From: Oasisia sp. SBJ-2009
Lineage: Eukaryota; Annelida; Polychaeta; Sabellida; Siboglinidae
Direction: 5' to 3'
Length of the DNA: 64,000 bases
Assembly: GCA_964017155.1 (NCBI GenBank)
Contig: OZ024854.1
Location: 53,215,478 to 53,279,477, forward strand
Of the stretch, positions 24,196-37,600 are shown in pieces (position 1 is the first letter of the stretch; every line of letters begins with the position of its first letter). The position numbers and the translations under genes are program-made. The notes beneath the pieces are model-generated. The model ran no database searches. It saw only the letters and a list, made by a program, of their open reading frames with translations, and was not told where the DNA came from.

Positions 24196-26635
24196 CACAA
24201 ATAGGCTTTCGTTGGTATCTTAGAATCACAAGTCACGTGGCTGGATGCCAAGAGCACAAGGCGCCAGACAATAGCAATTTGCGAAGCATCGTGATGAAAT
24301 GACTCTCCCTCTTTACAATGGATGGGGTATATCATGTTTACAAGAGCTATTGCCAAGATACCAGCCTAAAACAGTCTAGGACATCGTGTTGGATGAGTGA
24401 CAATAACAGTCAAATTAACGATGTGGCATTAGCATTAACAACAGAATAATGTATTGTAAAAATGCGCAATTCGCCGTCTTACATTTCTACTTGGATGTCA
24501 TGTCTAAGTAGTTGTGAGTTATAACAGATAAATGAGAAATTTTGAAAGTGTTTCTCTAAAACCAGAACACTCTCATATTTAATTTTCATAATATGTACGC
24601 ATAAATGAAGATGTTTTTATTATTTCGTCTTTATCCAAAGTGAGAACCATTTTCGTAAACGCTGCTGGATGCTAGTCAATAAATACCAAGCATGCAAGGG
24701 CTTACTGCAGTGGTTACTTGTGTCAAAGGAAGAACTCTTATCTATTAAGTAATCACGTGCGAGCGAATGGGTTGTGGCTGTGAGGTATGTGACCAGTCAT
24801 GTGTGACAAGAAGTCACAGACGAATGAATGCATGCCAAAAGATCAGTGTGTCCATTCAGCCACGCAGCACGTCTTCACATGTGCCACATCTTATGCTGGG
24901 CAGCAGCATGGATAACAAGTACATAAGAAGCCATTAATGTAAATGACAAAAAATTGTATTCAGTCATATGTTACTGATGCAGACAAAATCCCGTGCTGAA
25001 TCTAAGCAATCGATCAGCCAGAACTACATGCCTCTTACCTATTACCACGTTAGACTAGTGAACTTATATGAGTTACTCAATTGTTATCGACATTTGGTTG
25101 ATGACACTGTCATCGTAAACACAATGCTAAACGCTAGCGGATGAAAGTGATGATGATGATGTAACACTTTTTAAAGAACAAATTGCTAGCACAATGTATT
25201 AGACCAACCATATAAAAATGATTCCTTCTTTGTCATTATTACTATGTTACAAAAAATAGAGGTGCGGTTTAGTATGGTGACTGAGGTAACTACCGACTAT
25301 CTATAGGATTATTCTCAACGTGACTTGTGTAGCGAGTGTATTTCATATACATATTGCAACTCAGTACACACATTGATCGGCCGTATCAAAAGATTGTATG
25401 TCCTTTTGTTGTTGAGTGGCCTTCATCTTGTTCGATCTTCTGTCGTTTTCACTCAAAACACGCACACTAAATGCACGCACAATGTCACGCACACGCATAC
25501 ACACGGTAGAATGTGATTTAGAGCCTCTTCCTATGCCTGGAGCTTGAGTAGTTTAATAAGCAAGTTTTGTCGAACAAAAATAAATCTTTCTCCACATCGT
25601 GTGAAATTGTGAATACGTTGCGCGTGCCTGCATTGTAGTACAGTGGGTGCAAAAACGAAGTTGCGACGCGTAACCCGATATCTGCAGTCTTGCGCGCGAA
25701 TAACATCATACTATATTGTTCAAAAAGACTGTATGGATCCTCTTTTGACATTTTGGTTACTATTTCACGCGTTATACGACAAAGGTCAGTGTCTGCTTCT
25801 AGGTTCTAAATTCATCAATCACATTGCGCTATCTTAGTGCTATGAATACGTTTTGTTGAATAGTGTGTTCATGTAACCTCGTGCAAAATGTCGTCTTTTG
25901 TTGTATTCCGGGTAACATGTTCATCATATATCCTTAGATGTCGCTGTGTTCGCTGTTGCTCACAACAGTAATGTGGCAATGGAATGTTTTATCAAGTAAT
26001 CGGCCGCTGCATTGGGCTACGATTACAGCATATTCCTGGTAAATCATATGGAGAGCTTATAAAAAGTTTCGACGAACGACACACCAAGAAGTAGTGTTAT
26101 AAACTGTGACTCGAACACGAGCAAGTAAAGGTTACGGATGTGATTGCGACGTGAATAAATCGCAATCAGGTACACCTTTACTCTTTACGAACAGGCCACA
26201 CGGGTTTGTTGCAGTAAATGTGACATAACGTGAACGAACAGTTTGATAGACAATACAAAATCAAAGTAAAAATACATTATAAATGACGTATGACCTGTAC
26301 ATATCCATAGCAACAACATATTAAGTTTCTGAGAAGAAGACGTTCTTCACTAGCAATTGTCATCAACAAAGCACGCGTACAGAGTCGCCTACCATGACAC
26401 AATACGACTTCCCAATTCATCTTCCGTTCGTATCTAGACAACGGTATTTAGACAATGACACAAGTGAGTCCACAAGAGATGACACCTGTCATTTGTCGTC
26501 ATACACAATCGTCATTAGCGGTGTATTTCCCAGACGACGGCGAAAGGTCGGGTGATTCAAAAGGCCTATTCCGCGGAGAATACGTCGCGCTAATTATGAT
26601 TCGTATTAATCACGCCAACGTTGCCCATTCCCACT
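24196..26635. other. 2.4-kb stretch without recognised genes
   Basis: Short motif-free open frames only; no RNA gene or transposon end recognised. Confidence 0.45.
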
Positions 26636-26865
26636 GGATTCAACAGTTTCTTGTTGTTTGTTGTTGCAACAGTTTCCAGTTTGGATGGCGATACCGCAAC
26701 TTGTGCAGAAGTGTGTTAACAAGCTACAGTGACAGCATCAGTTGCATAGGCGGCAGTAATTACAACCACAACACGTAACAACAGCAACCGCAACAACAAC
26801 AACACGAAACAAACAGCAACACTAACATCAAACATCAACAACAGCAGCGACAAAAACAAATGTAG
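26636..26865. repeat. CAA/CAG-rich low-complexity region
   Basis: GTT-rich at the left, then interrupted CAA and CAG triplets from about 26760 to 26862. No frame gives a convincing glutamine-rich protein. Confidence 0.6.
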
Positions 26866-27124
26866 CAACCGTAATTCACTAATCTTCGTCACATATAGAT
26901 AAAGCGGACATTCGAACCACATGGGAAAACAAAATATTCGACATAGTGAATTGTGTCTATATGAATGTACGGGCTCGAACTTGCATCCAGACACCCGATA
27001 TGTAGCAAGGCGAACCCTGTTCTGTATGCTTATTGTCGTAAAATCGTCAGCAAACTCACGCACAACAGTTGTTCATGTTTCTAAAGAATATGTTATCAAC
27101 TGAAATAACGCGAACAACTACCTG
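26866..27124. other. Intergenic, nothing recognised
   Basis: No gene signal. Confidence 0.45.
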
Positions 27125-27690
27125 CAACATATTAATATATTAAATACAATAATAATAATAATAATATATTTTATTTAATATAGCGCCACATCCAATTACA
27201 AATTGTTCATGGCGCTTTACATACATTAAAATTCTAAAATACAAATACATTTCACAAGAAAAAAACATAAATATAAATATAATAACACGACTTATTGGAG
27301 CTGACTAAATGTATATATGTATAATAAATATATAAATAGGTTAAATAAAATATCGATAAAAGTACACAAACAGTCAGAAATAAATGTGTCTTTATGCGTG
27401 CCTTGAAGGTGGCTAAACAGGCTGACGTCTTAATGCTATTGGGCAGAGCGTTCCATAAGGTCGCGTAATGATAGTAGGATTCTAGTACAATGGATTGGCG
27501 GAATGAAATTGTTTCTTCAGCAACATCGATTACATCATCAACAGTCTCACAAGTCTTGCAGTGTATATGAAGTAGACAGTTCAAACGTTGCTCAAACAAA
27601 CGCGTTTCTGTGCGTCTACATGCGGCCTTCTGAGGCTGTACTATGTGTGGCAATGAGAACGTAACTTTGCAGTAACAAGACAATAACTTT
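27125..27690 (-). pseudogene. CR1/L2-type LINE 3' end: RT ORF C-terminus plus 3' UTR
   Basis: The minus-strand frame contains ETISFRQSIVLESYYHYATL, WNALPNSIKTSACLATFKAR and IKTHLF. In CR1/L2-like LINEs the RT ORF typically closes with a (F)WNSLP..IR....FK..LKTHLF pattern. The 3' side reads, on the minus strand, GGCGCTATATTAAATAAAAT followed by ATTATTATT repeats, which resembles the microsatellite-like 3' terminus of L2 elements. The copy is truncated upstream. Confidence 0.8.
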
Positions 27691-28075
27691 TGCTAATTAA
27701 AAGCTGCGAACCTTAATGGCGGATCGGCACGAAGGGGTCCACGGACGTGTTGATTTCGTGCGATGTGGGAATGCATTCTAATCACGGGGAAATGTGTGCG
27801 CGTGCGCAGGTTGAACTATGAGTGAAGCGGGCGCCACCCCGCGGTCAACGGAGGTTTATAGGCCCGACGGCAGGTGCGCTAAGACAGTCCGTCTTTATTG
27901 TTGTCCATCTCGTCCGTTAGAAGGCGCAGGGGTCTGTTTCGTGTATTGCATGACGGGAAAATGTCACCAGGCGGCGTTTACTGAACGATTAATAATCGTA
28001 ATTGTAAGAATAAATAAATAAATATGCCACTATGATTGGAAGGAATGTTACTTGCATGTTGTCCACTGTAACGTG
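27691..28075. other. Intergenic, GC-richer, nothing recognised
   Basis: The piece 27700-27960 is richer in CpG than its neighbours. The open frame at 27818-28021 has no motif. Confidence 0.4.
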
Positions 28076-28705
28076 TCAGTGAAGATGGTTTAGCAGTTTG
28101 CCGGGACTGTCACACAATAGGACATCATTAAGGAGACCAGTGTAGTCAACCACATCAATCCGGTATAGACATATTTTGAAGGTGAATTTGGGGGTGAAAT
28201 TGGAGAGTCTGAACGTTGGCGAAAATGAGTAATTACTAGTAAGTAACTGTTTATTCGTTATGGCAAATGTATCACTGTGCTCTTGATAACAAGAGACCGG
28301 TTGACGGGGGCAAGTTTGGGGAGGAGACACGCTCACCATAAACCAGGGAAAAAGAAAAAACGAAACGTACAGAGGAAAACGAACTAAATTCCACATATGC
28401 CTATTATATGACTGCAGGGACAGCGATTCAATCAAAGTAACGGAGTTACAGGCGTCGACAAACCAGTAACCAGAACAACGCTGACATCGGCAGAATTGGA
28501 ATGAACACAGACGACGGGTGCAGTTGCATATCTCTCTATATAACAGATCACTGCTGACATGTAGGATGATTATTCTCAACATATAGAAGTTCGTCGGAGG
28601 GAAACAGGGGCATTTCCCCCGTGTCCTGTAAGAGTAAATGGAAATACGTTTGTTAGGGAGCCAAAGATTGTTCGTAGTGAGCCAATTGAGTAAACGGTAT
28701 TGCAA
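28076..28705 (-). CDS. Unrecognised 209-codon open frame
   Basis: Among the longest non-repetitive open frames in the window. The translation is rich in Ser, Phe, Tyr and Cys, with a hydrophobic stretch (LYVSFFLFPWFMVSVS) in the middle. I recognise no domain, and there is no clear promoter, Kozak context or poly(A) signal. It could be a chance frame or a piece of an unrecognised mobile element. Confidence 0.2.
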   Translation of the reverse strand: MQYRLLNWLTTNNLWLPNKRISIYSYRTRGKCPCFPPTNFYMLRIIILHVSSDLLYREICNCTRRLCSFQFCRCQRCSGYWFVDACNSVTLIESLSLQSYNRHMWNLVRFPLYVSFFLFPWFMVSVSPPQTCPRQPVSCYQEHSDTFAITNKQLLTSNYSFSPTFRLSNFTPKFTFKICLYRIDVVDYTGLLNDVLLCDSPGKLLNHLH

Positions 28706-28754
28706 TTTGGCATGGGTAGGTCTTGAATGGTTTTAAATAGCGCATGTGCGTGTC

Positions 28755-28756
<2 letters not shown>

Positions 28757-28801
<45 letters not shown>

Positions 28802-28865
28802 GTGTGTGTGTGCGCGCGTGCGTGCGTTCGTGCGTTCGTGCGTGCGTGCGTGCGTGCGTGCGTGT
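28757..28865. repeat. (GT)n / (CGTG)n compound microsatellite
   Basis: GT dinucleotides, interrupted by two TATGTG units, change into CGTG tetranucleotides. Frames reading CVCVCV and CVRACV are artefacts. Confidence 0.93.
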
Positions 28866-30795
28866 GTATTTACACCGTTTACGCGGCGTTAAAAGTAACT
28901 ACCCAAATCGCGAGTACTTTGACATCCCCACAAACCTATTTGCCGCCTCTCTGAGGAGGCGTAGACACAATTACCGGGGAATACGATCTGGTGTTAACGC
29001 AGGGATAATCTCGGACGAAGAAGGTGACCTCAACGTTTCTATGAATGTGAAGCAGCAACGCAGGGTCCAGAGGTGATCGTTCTGTCGTTTAAAAAAGATA
29101 TGAACTTGGTAACTGGGCGATGTACTGGTAACGCAGTACATCGTCCGGTTAACTAACATTTTACGAGAAATGGACGTTGGCAATAATATAATGCGTATCG
29201 TGTGTATTAGGATACCGTCAACAAACAAAGTATTGCCATACTCATTGTGGATTTCTTTATTTTTTGTAAAGTTGTAAGTAGACTATCCTAATAAAATTTG
29301 GAAAACAGATTTCATGTAACCCGCTTAATTTTCTTTTCTTTTTTTATCACTCGATGTTACCCTTACCTATCTGCGTGATTAGTTTTCCAGTAATGGCACA
29401 ATACGTTGTTAAAAGTATATATTCCCAAAGCTAAAGAGGGATAATTTCACCATTTGATCCCCATCTACAAAATGATTAATTTTACTATTATTATTTGTTC
29501 ATTTACGTTTTTTCGAGCAGATAATTAGTTGTTTTAATGTATAATGTTATAAAGACAATGCGTCTCTGCAAACATCAGTTAGTTTTCACAGCCATCGCAA
29601 CTGTTGGCCTATGTTGCTGTTGCGAGGCATCGTTTCCAACTTGTGTTAATATTTATTTAGAGATGTGGTCCGTCTAGTCCCATCTGCTATTCACCCAAAA
29701 AATCTGCCACGCGTCAACTCATTTATGTAACAATTACTTAAGTTATCTGCATAGAATGCCGTAAAATACTCATTACGGCGCACGGCCGGTTGGAATGGAC
29801 GCTACTAATACAGTAATACGCCGTTAATCTAACTATACGATCGGTGCACAGACAACGGCGAATACGAATCTGTTGATGCGGACCTAATTCTAAGTTGCAA
29901 GCGAGTAGCCACTATTAACGTAGATTGATGGAGGTCAGCTGATGAGCGACGCGAGAAAATGGATTAGGTACGAAGTGACAGGTGATCTGTCGATATGATG
30001 AATTCAAGGAAAGCAAGAGTACCACGTTAAAGGTCTCTCCTCGTTCCGACTTTTCACCCGTCTCGTTTCTGGGTAATTTCGCGCAAAATCGAACACGTCT
30101 TCTGTCAATTATGACCGATACGACATAAAACTTTTTGTGCAAATGTGGTTTTTATTTGATGAAATCGTCAGAGAAAGCGATCAATTATTGTCAACCTAGT
30201 CCAGGTACATGTCGAAATAATAAATGCAAAGTTTGCTCCTTCTTTATCGTTTACAATATTACGACGCCGGCTGTAAACTGTCTCGCAAATTATCCGATGT
30301 AACCATCGGAATCAATTATTTCGATGCAATCCTTTATGAAACCGACTGCGCATGTTCCTTAAACGTTTCATGCGCAGCGTATTTAAACAAAAAATGACCT
30401 TGATTTGTCTTGGGCTAAACGAATAAGTGGTATGGTACTAGAACATGGCACATTAGTGTTATGTAGATCGACTGTTGAATAGTTATGTGTTCGAATCCTA
30501 GACCATTTTTTCCCAATATAAATTAGATAACAAAATTAAACATTCAGTTTGTTTATTGTTATAAGTTTTATTTTCAATAAATATCACAATGTCTTGTTTT
30601 ATTCAATCTTGTATGGTTACACATATAAATAGTGTTGTCGCACCTTCTATTGCACTGTTCTATTGCACTGCTTTATGTATGAAATTAAGAAATTATAAGG
30701 GTAAGCATGATAAGTATTATACTTCTTTTACCCTTTTTTCAACAATGGGCTTCCACAAATCCACGTTAGTCGCTAGAGGCGCTTATACGCTTATA
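28866..30795. other. 1.9-kb stretch without genes; hairpin near 29.12 kb
   Basis: Nothing gene-like. At about 29111-29158 the sequence GGGCGATGTACTG, a GTAACG loop and CAGTACATCGTCC form an imperfect hairpin that extends outward with a few mismatches. Confidence 0.5.
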
Positions 30796-31407
30796 CGGGT
30801 GGCGTGGGGTGGCGTGGGGTGGCGTGGGGTGGCGTGGGGTGGCGTGGGGTGGCGTGGGGTGGCGTGGGGTGGCGTGGGGTGGCGTGGGGTGGCGTGGGGT
30901 GGCGTGGGGTGGCGTGGCGTGGGGTGGCGTGGGGTGGCGTGGGGTGGCGTGGGGTGGCGTGGGGTGGCGTGGGGTGGCGTGGGGTGGCGTGGGGTGGCGT
31001 GGGGTGGCGTGGGGTGGCGTGGGGTGGCGTGGGGTGGCGTGGGGTGGCGTGGGGTGGCGTGGGGTGGCGTGGGGTGGCGTGGGGTGGCGTGGCGTGGGGT
31101 GGCGTGGGGTGGCGTGGGGTGGCGTGGGGTGGCGTGGGGTGGCGTGGGGTGGCGTGGGGTGGCGTGGGGTGGCGTGGGGTGGCGTGGGGTGGCGTGGGGT
31201 GGCGTGGCGTGGGGTGGCGTGGGGTGGCGTGGGGTGGCGTGGGGTGGCGTGGGGTGGCGTGGGGTGGGGTGGGGTGGGGTGGGGTGGGGTGGGGTGGGGT
31301 GGGGTGGGGTGGGGTGGGGTTGTGGTTGTGGTTGTGGTTGTGGTTGTGGTTGTGGTTGTGGTTGTGGTTGTGGTTGTGGTTGTGGTTGTGGTTGTGGTTG
31401 TGGTTGT
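30796..31407 (+). repeat. G-rich satellite: GGCGTGGGGT decamer, then GGGGT pentamer, then TGTGGT hexamer
   Basis: The decamer GGCGTGGGGT is repeated almost perfectly from about 30796 to 31260, broken only by single inserted GGCGT half-units near 30911, 31086 and 31201. It passes into GGGGT from 31261 to 31320 and then TGTGGT to about 31407. The transitions are abrupt and each block is nearly uniform. Long open frames on both strands (Gly/Val/Trp or Pro/Thr/His) result from repeat units without stop codons. Confidence 0.97.
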
Positions 31408-32546
31408 TGTTGAATTAAATTTCAATTCAATTCAATTCAACATTCAGAAACATGTGTCGTAGCAAGCGGTGCCCGTGTTTAATAGAACAATGCACATTAT
31501 TTGTTCCCAGTTTAATGTTTCGTGACACCAGTGAAACAGGTTTTCTTATATCGAAGGGTCTATAATATCAGTTGGTGAGGACAAGTTATAGACGTTTATA
31601 TTGATTGTAGCACAACGCCAATAACTGAATTGCAGTTGTGAACATTGCTACGTTATGGTAAACAAACCAGTATTAGATTATAAATTATTTCCGCCACAAG
31701 ATCGAGTGCCTGATTAAGCACTTCGATGTATCCGTTATGAACAGATTCATTTAGACGGGAAGACGAATATTTCACGATTCATGTGTCGATCAAAGAAACA
31801 CGTATCTGTTATAAACCACGGGCTATCGCCATTTTCTGCGACATCAAAGTTTCAGCGGGAATTAACTTGTGCAACAGAACGGAACACTAAAAACGGACGT
31901 GATGAACTACCTACGTTTGTTGTTCGCGAAGTAAAAACGACGACCTATAGACCGTTACTTATCATAGAACGCTCAGACGAGTTAGCAACACCGTGTAATC
32001 ACGGAGCACACCTGCGTTCGTAGGTTAATTAAACAGCAACGACAGCGTCGCCCAACAAACTATGCGGTTTCGTGTGTCGTTACGCGTATGCTATCATACT
32101 CAAATATCGGCGTAATATGATTTTTAGCTCTCGTGAAATACTTACTGCGAGGATCGCGCTTAACACCTGGGTTCGCTATGAGCTGTTTATTAGTTTATCG
32201 CATGCGGCGTGATAACATGTGACAGAATAGAATGTTTGATGTTGCACGCAGTAAAAATAAAAAGCGTGTAAATTGGTTTGTATCCAAGCAAACTCTAAAC
32301 CTTTCGTAATCAACGAAACGTCGTAACGACCGAAAGATGGTAGCGGAAGTAGTTTCAAACTTTCATTATGAATTCCTATGTCATGGGTTTACAAAGGTGC
32401 GTATTTAATGCGATACTGTAATCGCGTCATGCTAAGTAAGATGAGAGACGAAAAGCGAAACCTGCTAGAACCAAATCGCTATTTAATCTTTTGTTTAAAA
32501 AATATGTTAATTCTACGTATAGTTAACTGTTTTACTAGTGTTCCAT
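31408..32546. other. Intergenic, nothing recognised
   Basis: Starts with a short CAATT run (31421-31440). No gene or transposon recognised in the rest. Confidence 0.45.
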
Positions 32547-32593
<47 letters not shown>

Positions 32594-32731
32594 TGCGTGC
32601 GTGCGTGTGTGTGGGTGCGTGCGTGCGTGCATGTGTGCGTGCGTGCGTGTATGTGTGTGCGCGCGTGTGCGTGTGCGTGTGCGTGTGCGTGTGCGTGTGC
32701 GTGTGCGTGTGCGTGTGCGAGTATACATGCC

Positions 32732-32783
<52 letters not shown>

Positions 32784-32787
32784 TATG
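32547..32787. repeat. (GT)n / (CGTG)n / (GTGTGC)n compound microsatellite
   Basis: Successive blocks of GT, CGTG-type and GTGTGC units, then again CGTG. All overlapping open frames are repeat translations. Confidence 0.95.
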
Positions 32788-32985
32788 CATGAGTATGGCC
32801 ATGTATGGGCATGCGTGTGAGTTTGAGAAACAGACACTTGCAAGTAAACCCGTCACACTGATACACACCCGTACACGGAAAGCTATACTGTTTGCGTCGC
32901 ATACACACTACTAGAACAAATGTATTGTACACTTTTGTTTTATTCATGACCGTAGGCCCACAAAGCGCTCACTATAAACCTAAGT
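32788..32985. other. Intergenic spacer
   Basis: Nothing recognised. Confidence 0.45.
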
Positions 32986-33175
32986 CAGCGGTTCTTAGCC
33001 TACGGGTCGCGACCCAAATTTTGGTCGCCTTGCCCTTTTGAATGGGTCGCCACGAGTCTGCTGTGACTACGCACTAGCCTTTATTATCCTAATTACATGT
33101 ACTAGAGACATGCTAGAGAATGTTTTGTTCCAAATTGTGCATTATATTGAAAGGTCGCGTGATATAACATGACAT
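32986..33175. mobile_element. hAT-like non-autonomous element, left end
   Basis: CAGCGGTTCTTAGCC followed by TACGGGTCGCGACCCAAATT closely resembles the terminal inverted repeat and subterminal GGGTCGCGACCC palindrome of a widespread hAT (Charlie-like) family. A further GGTCGCGTGATATAACATGA block lies at 33153-33172. The expected right terminus (AGAACCGCTG) is not seen nearby, so the copy is truncated or decayed. Confidence 0.6.
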
Positions 33176-33384
33176 TTCAAATATACGTATGTTTCATCAA
33201 CTAATGGCCCAATTGATATAAAACACATACACAAGGAATCCATTATTAAAACACTATTCCAAAAGGTTGACTAGGACTCGACGTGGCGGGTGCGTTGCCT
33301 CGACATAAACAACGGTGGTCCCATCCATATTATTAGCATAGTTGTATATGTTATACAATTTGATCAATACGCACGCGTACAAAA

Positions 33385-33429
33385 ACGGCTGCACGCACGC
33401 ACATACGCACGCACACGCACACACACACA

Positions 33430-33502
<73 letters not shown>

Positions 33503-33505
33503 GCA
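33385..33505. repeat. (CGCA)n / (CA)n compound microsatellite
   Basis: CGCA-type tetramers pass into a long CA tract and a short TA/TGCA tail. Confidence 0.95.
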
Positions 33506-34658
33506 TGCGCGCGCACATGTGTATGGGACGCAGTGATATTGTGAGTATCCAGTGACGTGTGAACTGTTCAGATTGCCAGTGAACCGTTTACCGTGGCGCC
33601 CTCCAACGGATTTGTGTGACGCTCTTAGCGTTGCGCGAAAAATGTTCCGCGCGCTTTTGGAAAACACACAATATAATATGAATCTTCTATAATCCAATAC
33701 CTACACAGATCGCTATTAGTTGCTGGATGTATCGATGATGTGTCGTGTATGTGATAACAAATCCACAATACAGTCTGGTGATGTAGTTATTCGTGTTGAT
33801 TTTAATTACCAATTTGACATTCAGCACGAGGAAACTGTAGCTCGTTAACAACATGACAGCGTCGCATGTCGCATCGTCACAGCAGGCGCATGCGACAATG
33901 TCTCACCTGGTGAAACCCGTCACAGATCTCATTTCTGACCACCCTGTGTTGTTGTCGTGTTGCTCTGTACTCGTCACAGTACAAGACCCCGCCCGCGGAG
34001 CCGCGTACACGGCATTATTCGATTTATGTCGTTTGATTAAACGTCTCTCATATGTCACGTTCAAATAGTAATGGATGTGTATTTGTACTCACGTAGGGTA
34101 TGCTGACGTCGGGGTTATTCACATAGATGGCAATACTTAATGTTATACAAAGATCAGCAACAACACACTCTGGCTGTCAAATGTGTTCCTGACAGACACC
34201 ACGCAGAAATAATTACATCAAAAAAGATAAACACAGCCAGAATCGCTGCAGACACTATAGCGCACAGTGCACTTGTTTGGTTACCGAAATACTGGACACG
34301 TATAAAACAGGTTAGTTATCCTTCACCACGTCCAAAGAGAAACCATGTAAGATGTTAATCATCTTGTATCAATATGTAAATAATGTACATCATCGCATCT
34401 GTAGCCACGATTTGTATGTGTGAAATAACAACACCTGTTCGGTTTCTGTTATGTTTGTCAATTTCCCTTTGCCGAACCGCTTCAAAGACTAGGTTAGACG
34501 ACGACACGTTTGTCTTTCGGCGCAATGTTATCACTGGTGCCTATTCTAACGCCACCCCATATGCCACCCTCCTGAAGCCGGCAAGGGTGGCTCTTCGTCG
34601 ATTTATAAGAGACGGTATTGCTGGTTTTTTTCTAATGAAGATCGTTCTTCTACACACT
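33506..34658. other. Intergenic, nothing recognised
   Basis: Short open frames without motifs. It ends at the start of the large minisatellite. Confidence 0.45.
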
Positions 34659-37600
34659 TTGTCCTCTAGTCACTTTCTGTCCACAAACCTTGTCCTCCAG
34701 TCACTTTCTGTCCACAAACCTTGTCCTCCAGTCACTTTCTGTCCACAAACCTTGTCCTCCAGTCACTTTCTGTACACAAACCTTGTCCTCCAGTCACTTT
34801 CTGTCCACAAACCTTGTCCTCCAGTCACTTTCTGTCCACAAACCTTGTCCTGCAGTCATTTTCTGTCCACAAACCTTGTCCTCCAGTCACTTTCTGTCCA
34901 CAAACCTTGTCCTCCAGTCACTTTCTATCCACAAACCTTGTCCTCCAGTCACTTTCTATCCACAAACCTTGTCATCCAGTCACTTTCTGTCCACAAACCT
35001 TGTCCTCCAGTCACTTTCTGTCAACAAACCTTGTCCTCCAGTCACTTTCTATCCACAAACCTTGTCCTCCAGTCACTTTCTGTCCACAAACCTTTTCCTC
35101 CAGTCACTTTCTATCCACAAACCTTGTCCTCCAGTCACTTTCTGTCCACAAACCTTGTCCTCCAGTCACTTTCTATCCACAAACCTTGTCCTCCAGTCAC
35201 TTTCTGTCCACAAAACTTGTCTTCCAGCCACTTTCTGTCTACAAACCTTGTCCTCCAGTCACTTTCTGTCTACAAACCTTGTCCTCCAGTCACTTTCTGT
35301 CTACAAACCTTGTCCTCCAGTCACTTTCTGTCTACAAACCTTGTCCTCCAGTCACTTTCTTTCCATAAACCTTGTCCTGCAGCCGCTTTCTGTCCTCAAA
35401 CATTGTCTTCCAGTCACTTTCTGTCTACAAACCTTGTCTTCCAGTCACTTTCTGTCTACAAACCTTGTCCTCCAGTCACTTTCTATCCACAGACCTTGTC
35501 CTCCAGTCACTTTCTATCCACAAACCTTGTCCTCCAGTCACTTTCTATCCACAAACCTTGTCATCCAGTCACTTTCTGTCCACAAAACTTGTCTTCCAGT
35601 CACTTTCTGTCTACAAAACTTGTCTTCCAGTCACTTTCTGTCTACAAACCTTGTCCTCCAGTCACTTTCTATCCACAAACCTTGTCATCCAGTCACTTTC
35701 TGTCCACAAAACTTGTCTTCCAGTCACTTTCTGTCTACAAATCTTGTCCTCCAGTCACTTTCTGTCTACAAACCTTGTCCTCCAGTCACTTTCTGTCTAC
35801 AAACCTTGTCCTCCAGTCACTTTCTGTCTACAAACCTTGTCCTCCAGTCACTTTCTTTCCACAAACCTTGTCCTCCAGTCACTTTCTGTCCTCAAACCTT
35901 GTCTTCCAGTCACTTTCTGTCTACAAACCTTGTCTTCCAGTCACTTTCTGTCCACAAACCTTGTCCTCCAGTCACTTTCTGCCCACAAGCCTTGTCTTCC
36001 AGTCACTTTCTGTCTACAAACCTTGTCTTCCAGTCACTTTCTGTCTACAAACCTTGTCGTCCAGTCACTTTCTGTCCACAAACCTTGTCCTCCAGTCACT
36101 TTCTGTCTACAAACCTTGTCCTCCAGTCACTTTCTGTCTACAAACCTTGTCCTCCAGTCACTTTCTGTCAACAAACCTTGTCGTCCAGTCACTTTCTGTC
36201 CACAAACCTTGTTCTTCAGCTACTTTCTGTCCACAAACCTTGTCCTTTCAGCCACATTCTGTCTACAAACCTTGTCTGCCAGTCACTTTCTGTCTACAAA
36301 CCTTGTCGTCCAGTCACTTTCTGTCCACAAACCTTGTCCTTTCAGCCACATTCTGTCCACAAACCTTGTCCTTTCAGCCACATTCTGTCCACAAACCTTG
36401 TCTGCCAGTCACTTTCTGTTCACAACCCTTGTTTTCCATTTACTTTCTGTCAACAAACCTCGTCCTCCAGCCAATTTCTGTCAACAAACCTTGTCCTCCA
36501 GCCACTTTCTGTCAACAAACATTGTCCTCCAGCCACTTTCTGTCAACAAACCTTGTCCTGCAGCCACTTTCTGTCAACAAACCTCGTACTCCAGCCACTA
36601 TCTGTCAACAAACCTCGTCCTCCAGTCACTATCTGTCAACAAACCTTGTCCTCCAGCCACTTTCTGTCAACAAACCTCGTCCTCCAGCCACTTTCTGTCA
36701 ACAAACCTCGTACTCCAGCCACTTTCTGTCAACAAACCTCGTACTCCAGCCACTATCTGTCAACAAACCTCGTCCTCCAGCCACTATCTGTCAACAAACC
36801 TTGTCCTCCAGCCACTTTCTGTCAACAAACCTCGTCCTCCAGCTACTTTCTGTCAACAAACCTTGTCCTCCAGCCACTTTCTGACAACAAACCTTGTTCT
36901 CCAGCCACTTTCTGTCAACAAACCTTGTCCTCCAGTCACTTTCTGTCTACAAACCTTGTCTTCCAGTCACTTTCTGTCTACAAACCTTGTCTGCCAGTCA
37001 CTTTCTGTCCACAAACCTTGTCCTCCAGTCACTTTCTGTCAACAAACCTTGTCCTCCAGCCACTTTCTGTCAACAAACCTTGTCCTCCAGCCACTTTCTG
37101 TCAACAAACCTCGTCCTCCAGCTACTTTCTGTCAACAAACCTTGTCCTCCAGCCACTTTCTGACAACAAACCTTGTTCTCCAGCCACTTTCTGTCAACAA
37201 ACCTCGTCCTCCAGTCACTTTCTGTCAACAAACCTCGTCCTCCAGCGACTTTCTGTCAACAACCCTTGTCCTCCAGCCACTTTCTGTCAACACACCTTGT
37301 CCTGCAGCCACTTTCTGTCAACAAACCTTGTTCTCCAGCCACTTTCTGTCAACAAACCTTGTCCTCCAGCCACTTTCTGTCAACAAACCTTGTCCTCCAG
37401 CCACTTTCTGTCAACAAACCTCGTCCTCCAGCCACTTTCTGTCAACAAACCTCGTCCTCCAGCCAATTTATGTCAACAAACCTCGTCCTCCAGCTACTTT
37501 CTGTCAACAAACCTTGTCCTCCAGCCACTTTCTGTCAACAAACCTTGTCCTCCAGCCACTTTCTGTCAACAAACCTTGTCCTCCAGCCACTTTCTGTCAA

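Noticed and set aside
23668..24356. Ala/Pro/Arg-rich proteins over the GGGC array
   Set aside because: Simple-repeat translation in several frames and on both strands; no non-repetitive coding sequence.
30796..31407. Interstitial telomere sequence
   Set aside because: Units are GGCGTGGGGT, GGGGT and TGTGGT; no TTAGGG or other known animal telomere repeat.
30589..31462. Gly/Val/Trp-rich or Pro/Thr/His-rich proteins over the G-rich satellite
   Set aside because: Pure translations of a stop-free simple repeat, open on both strands.
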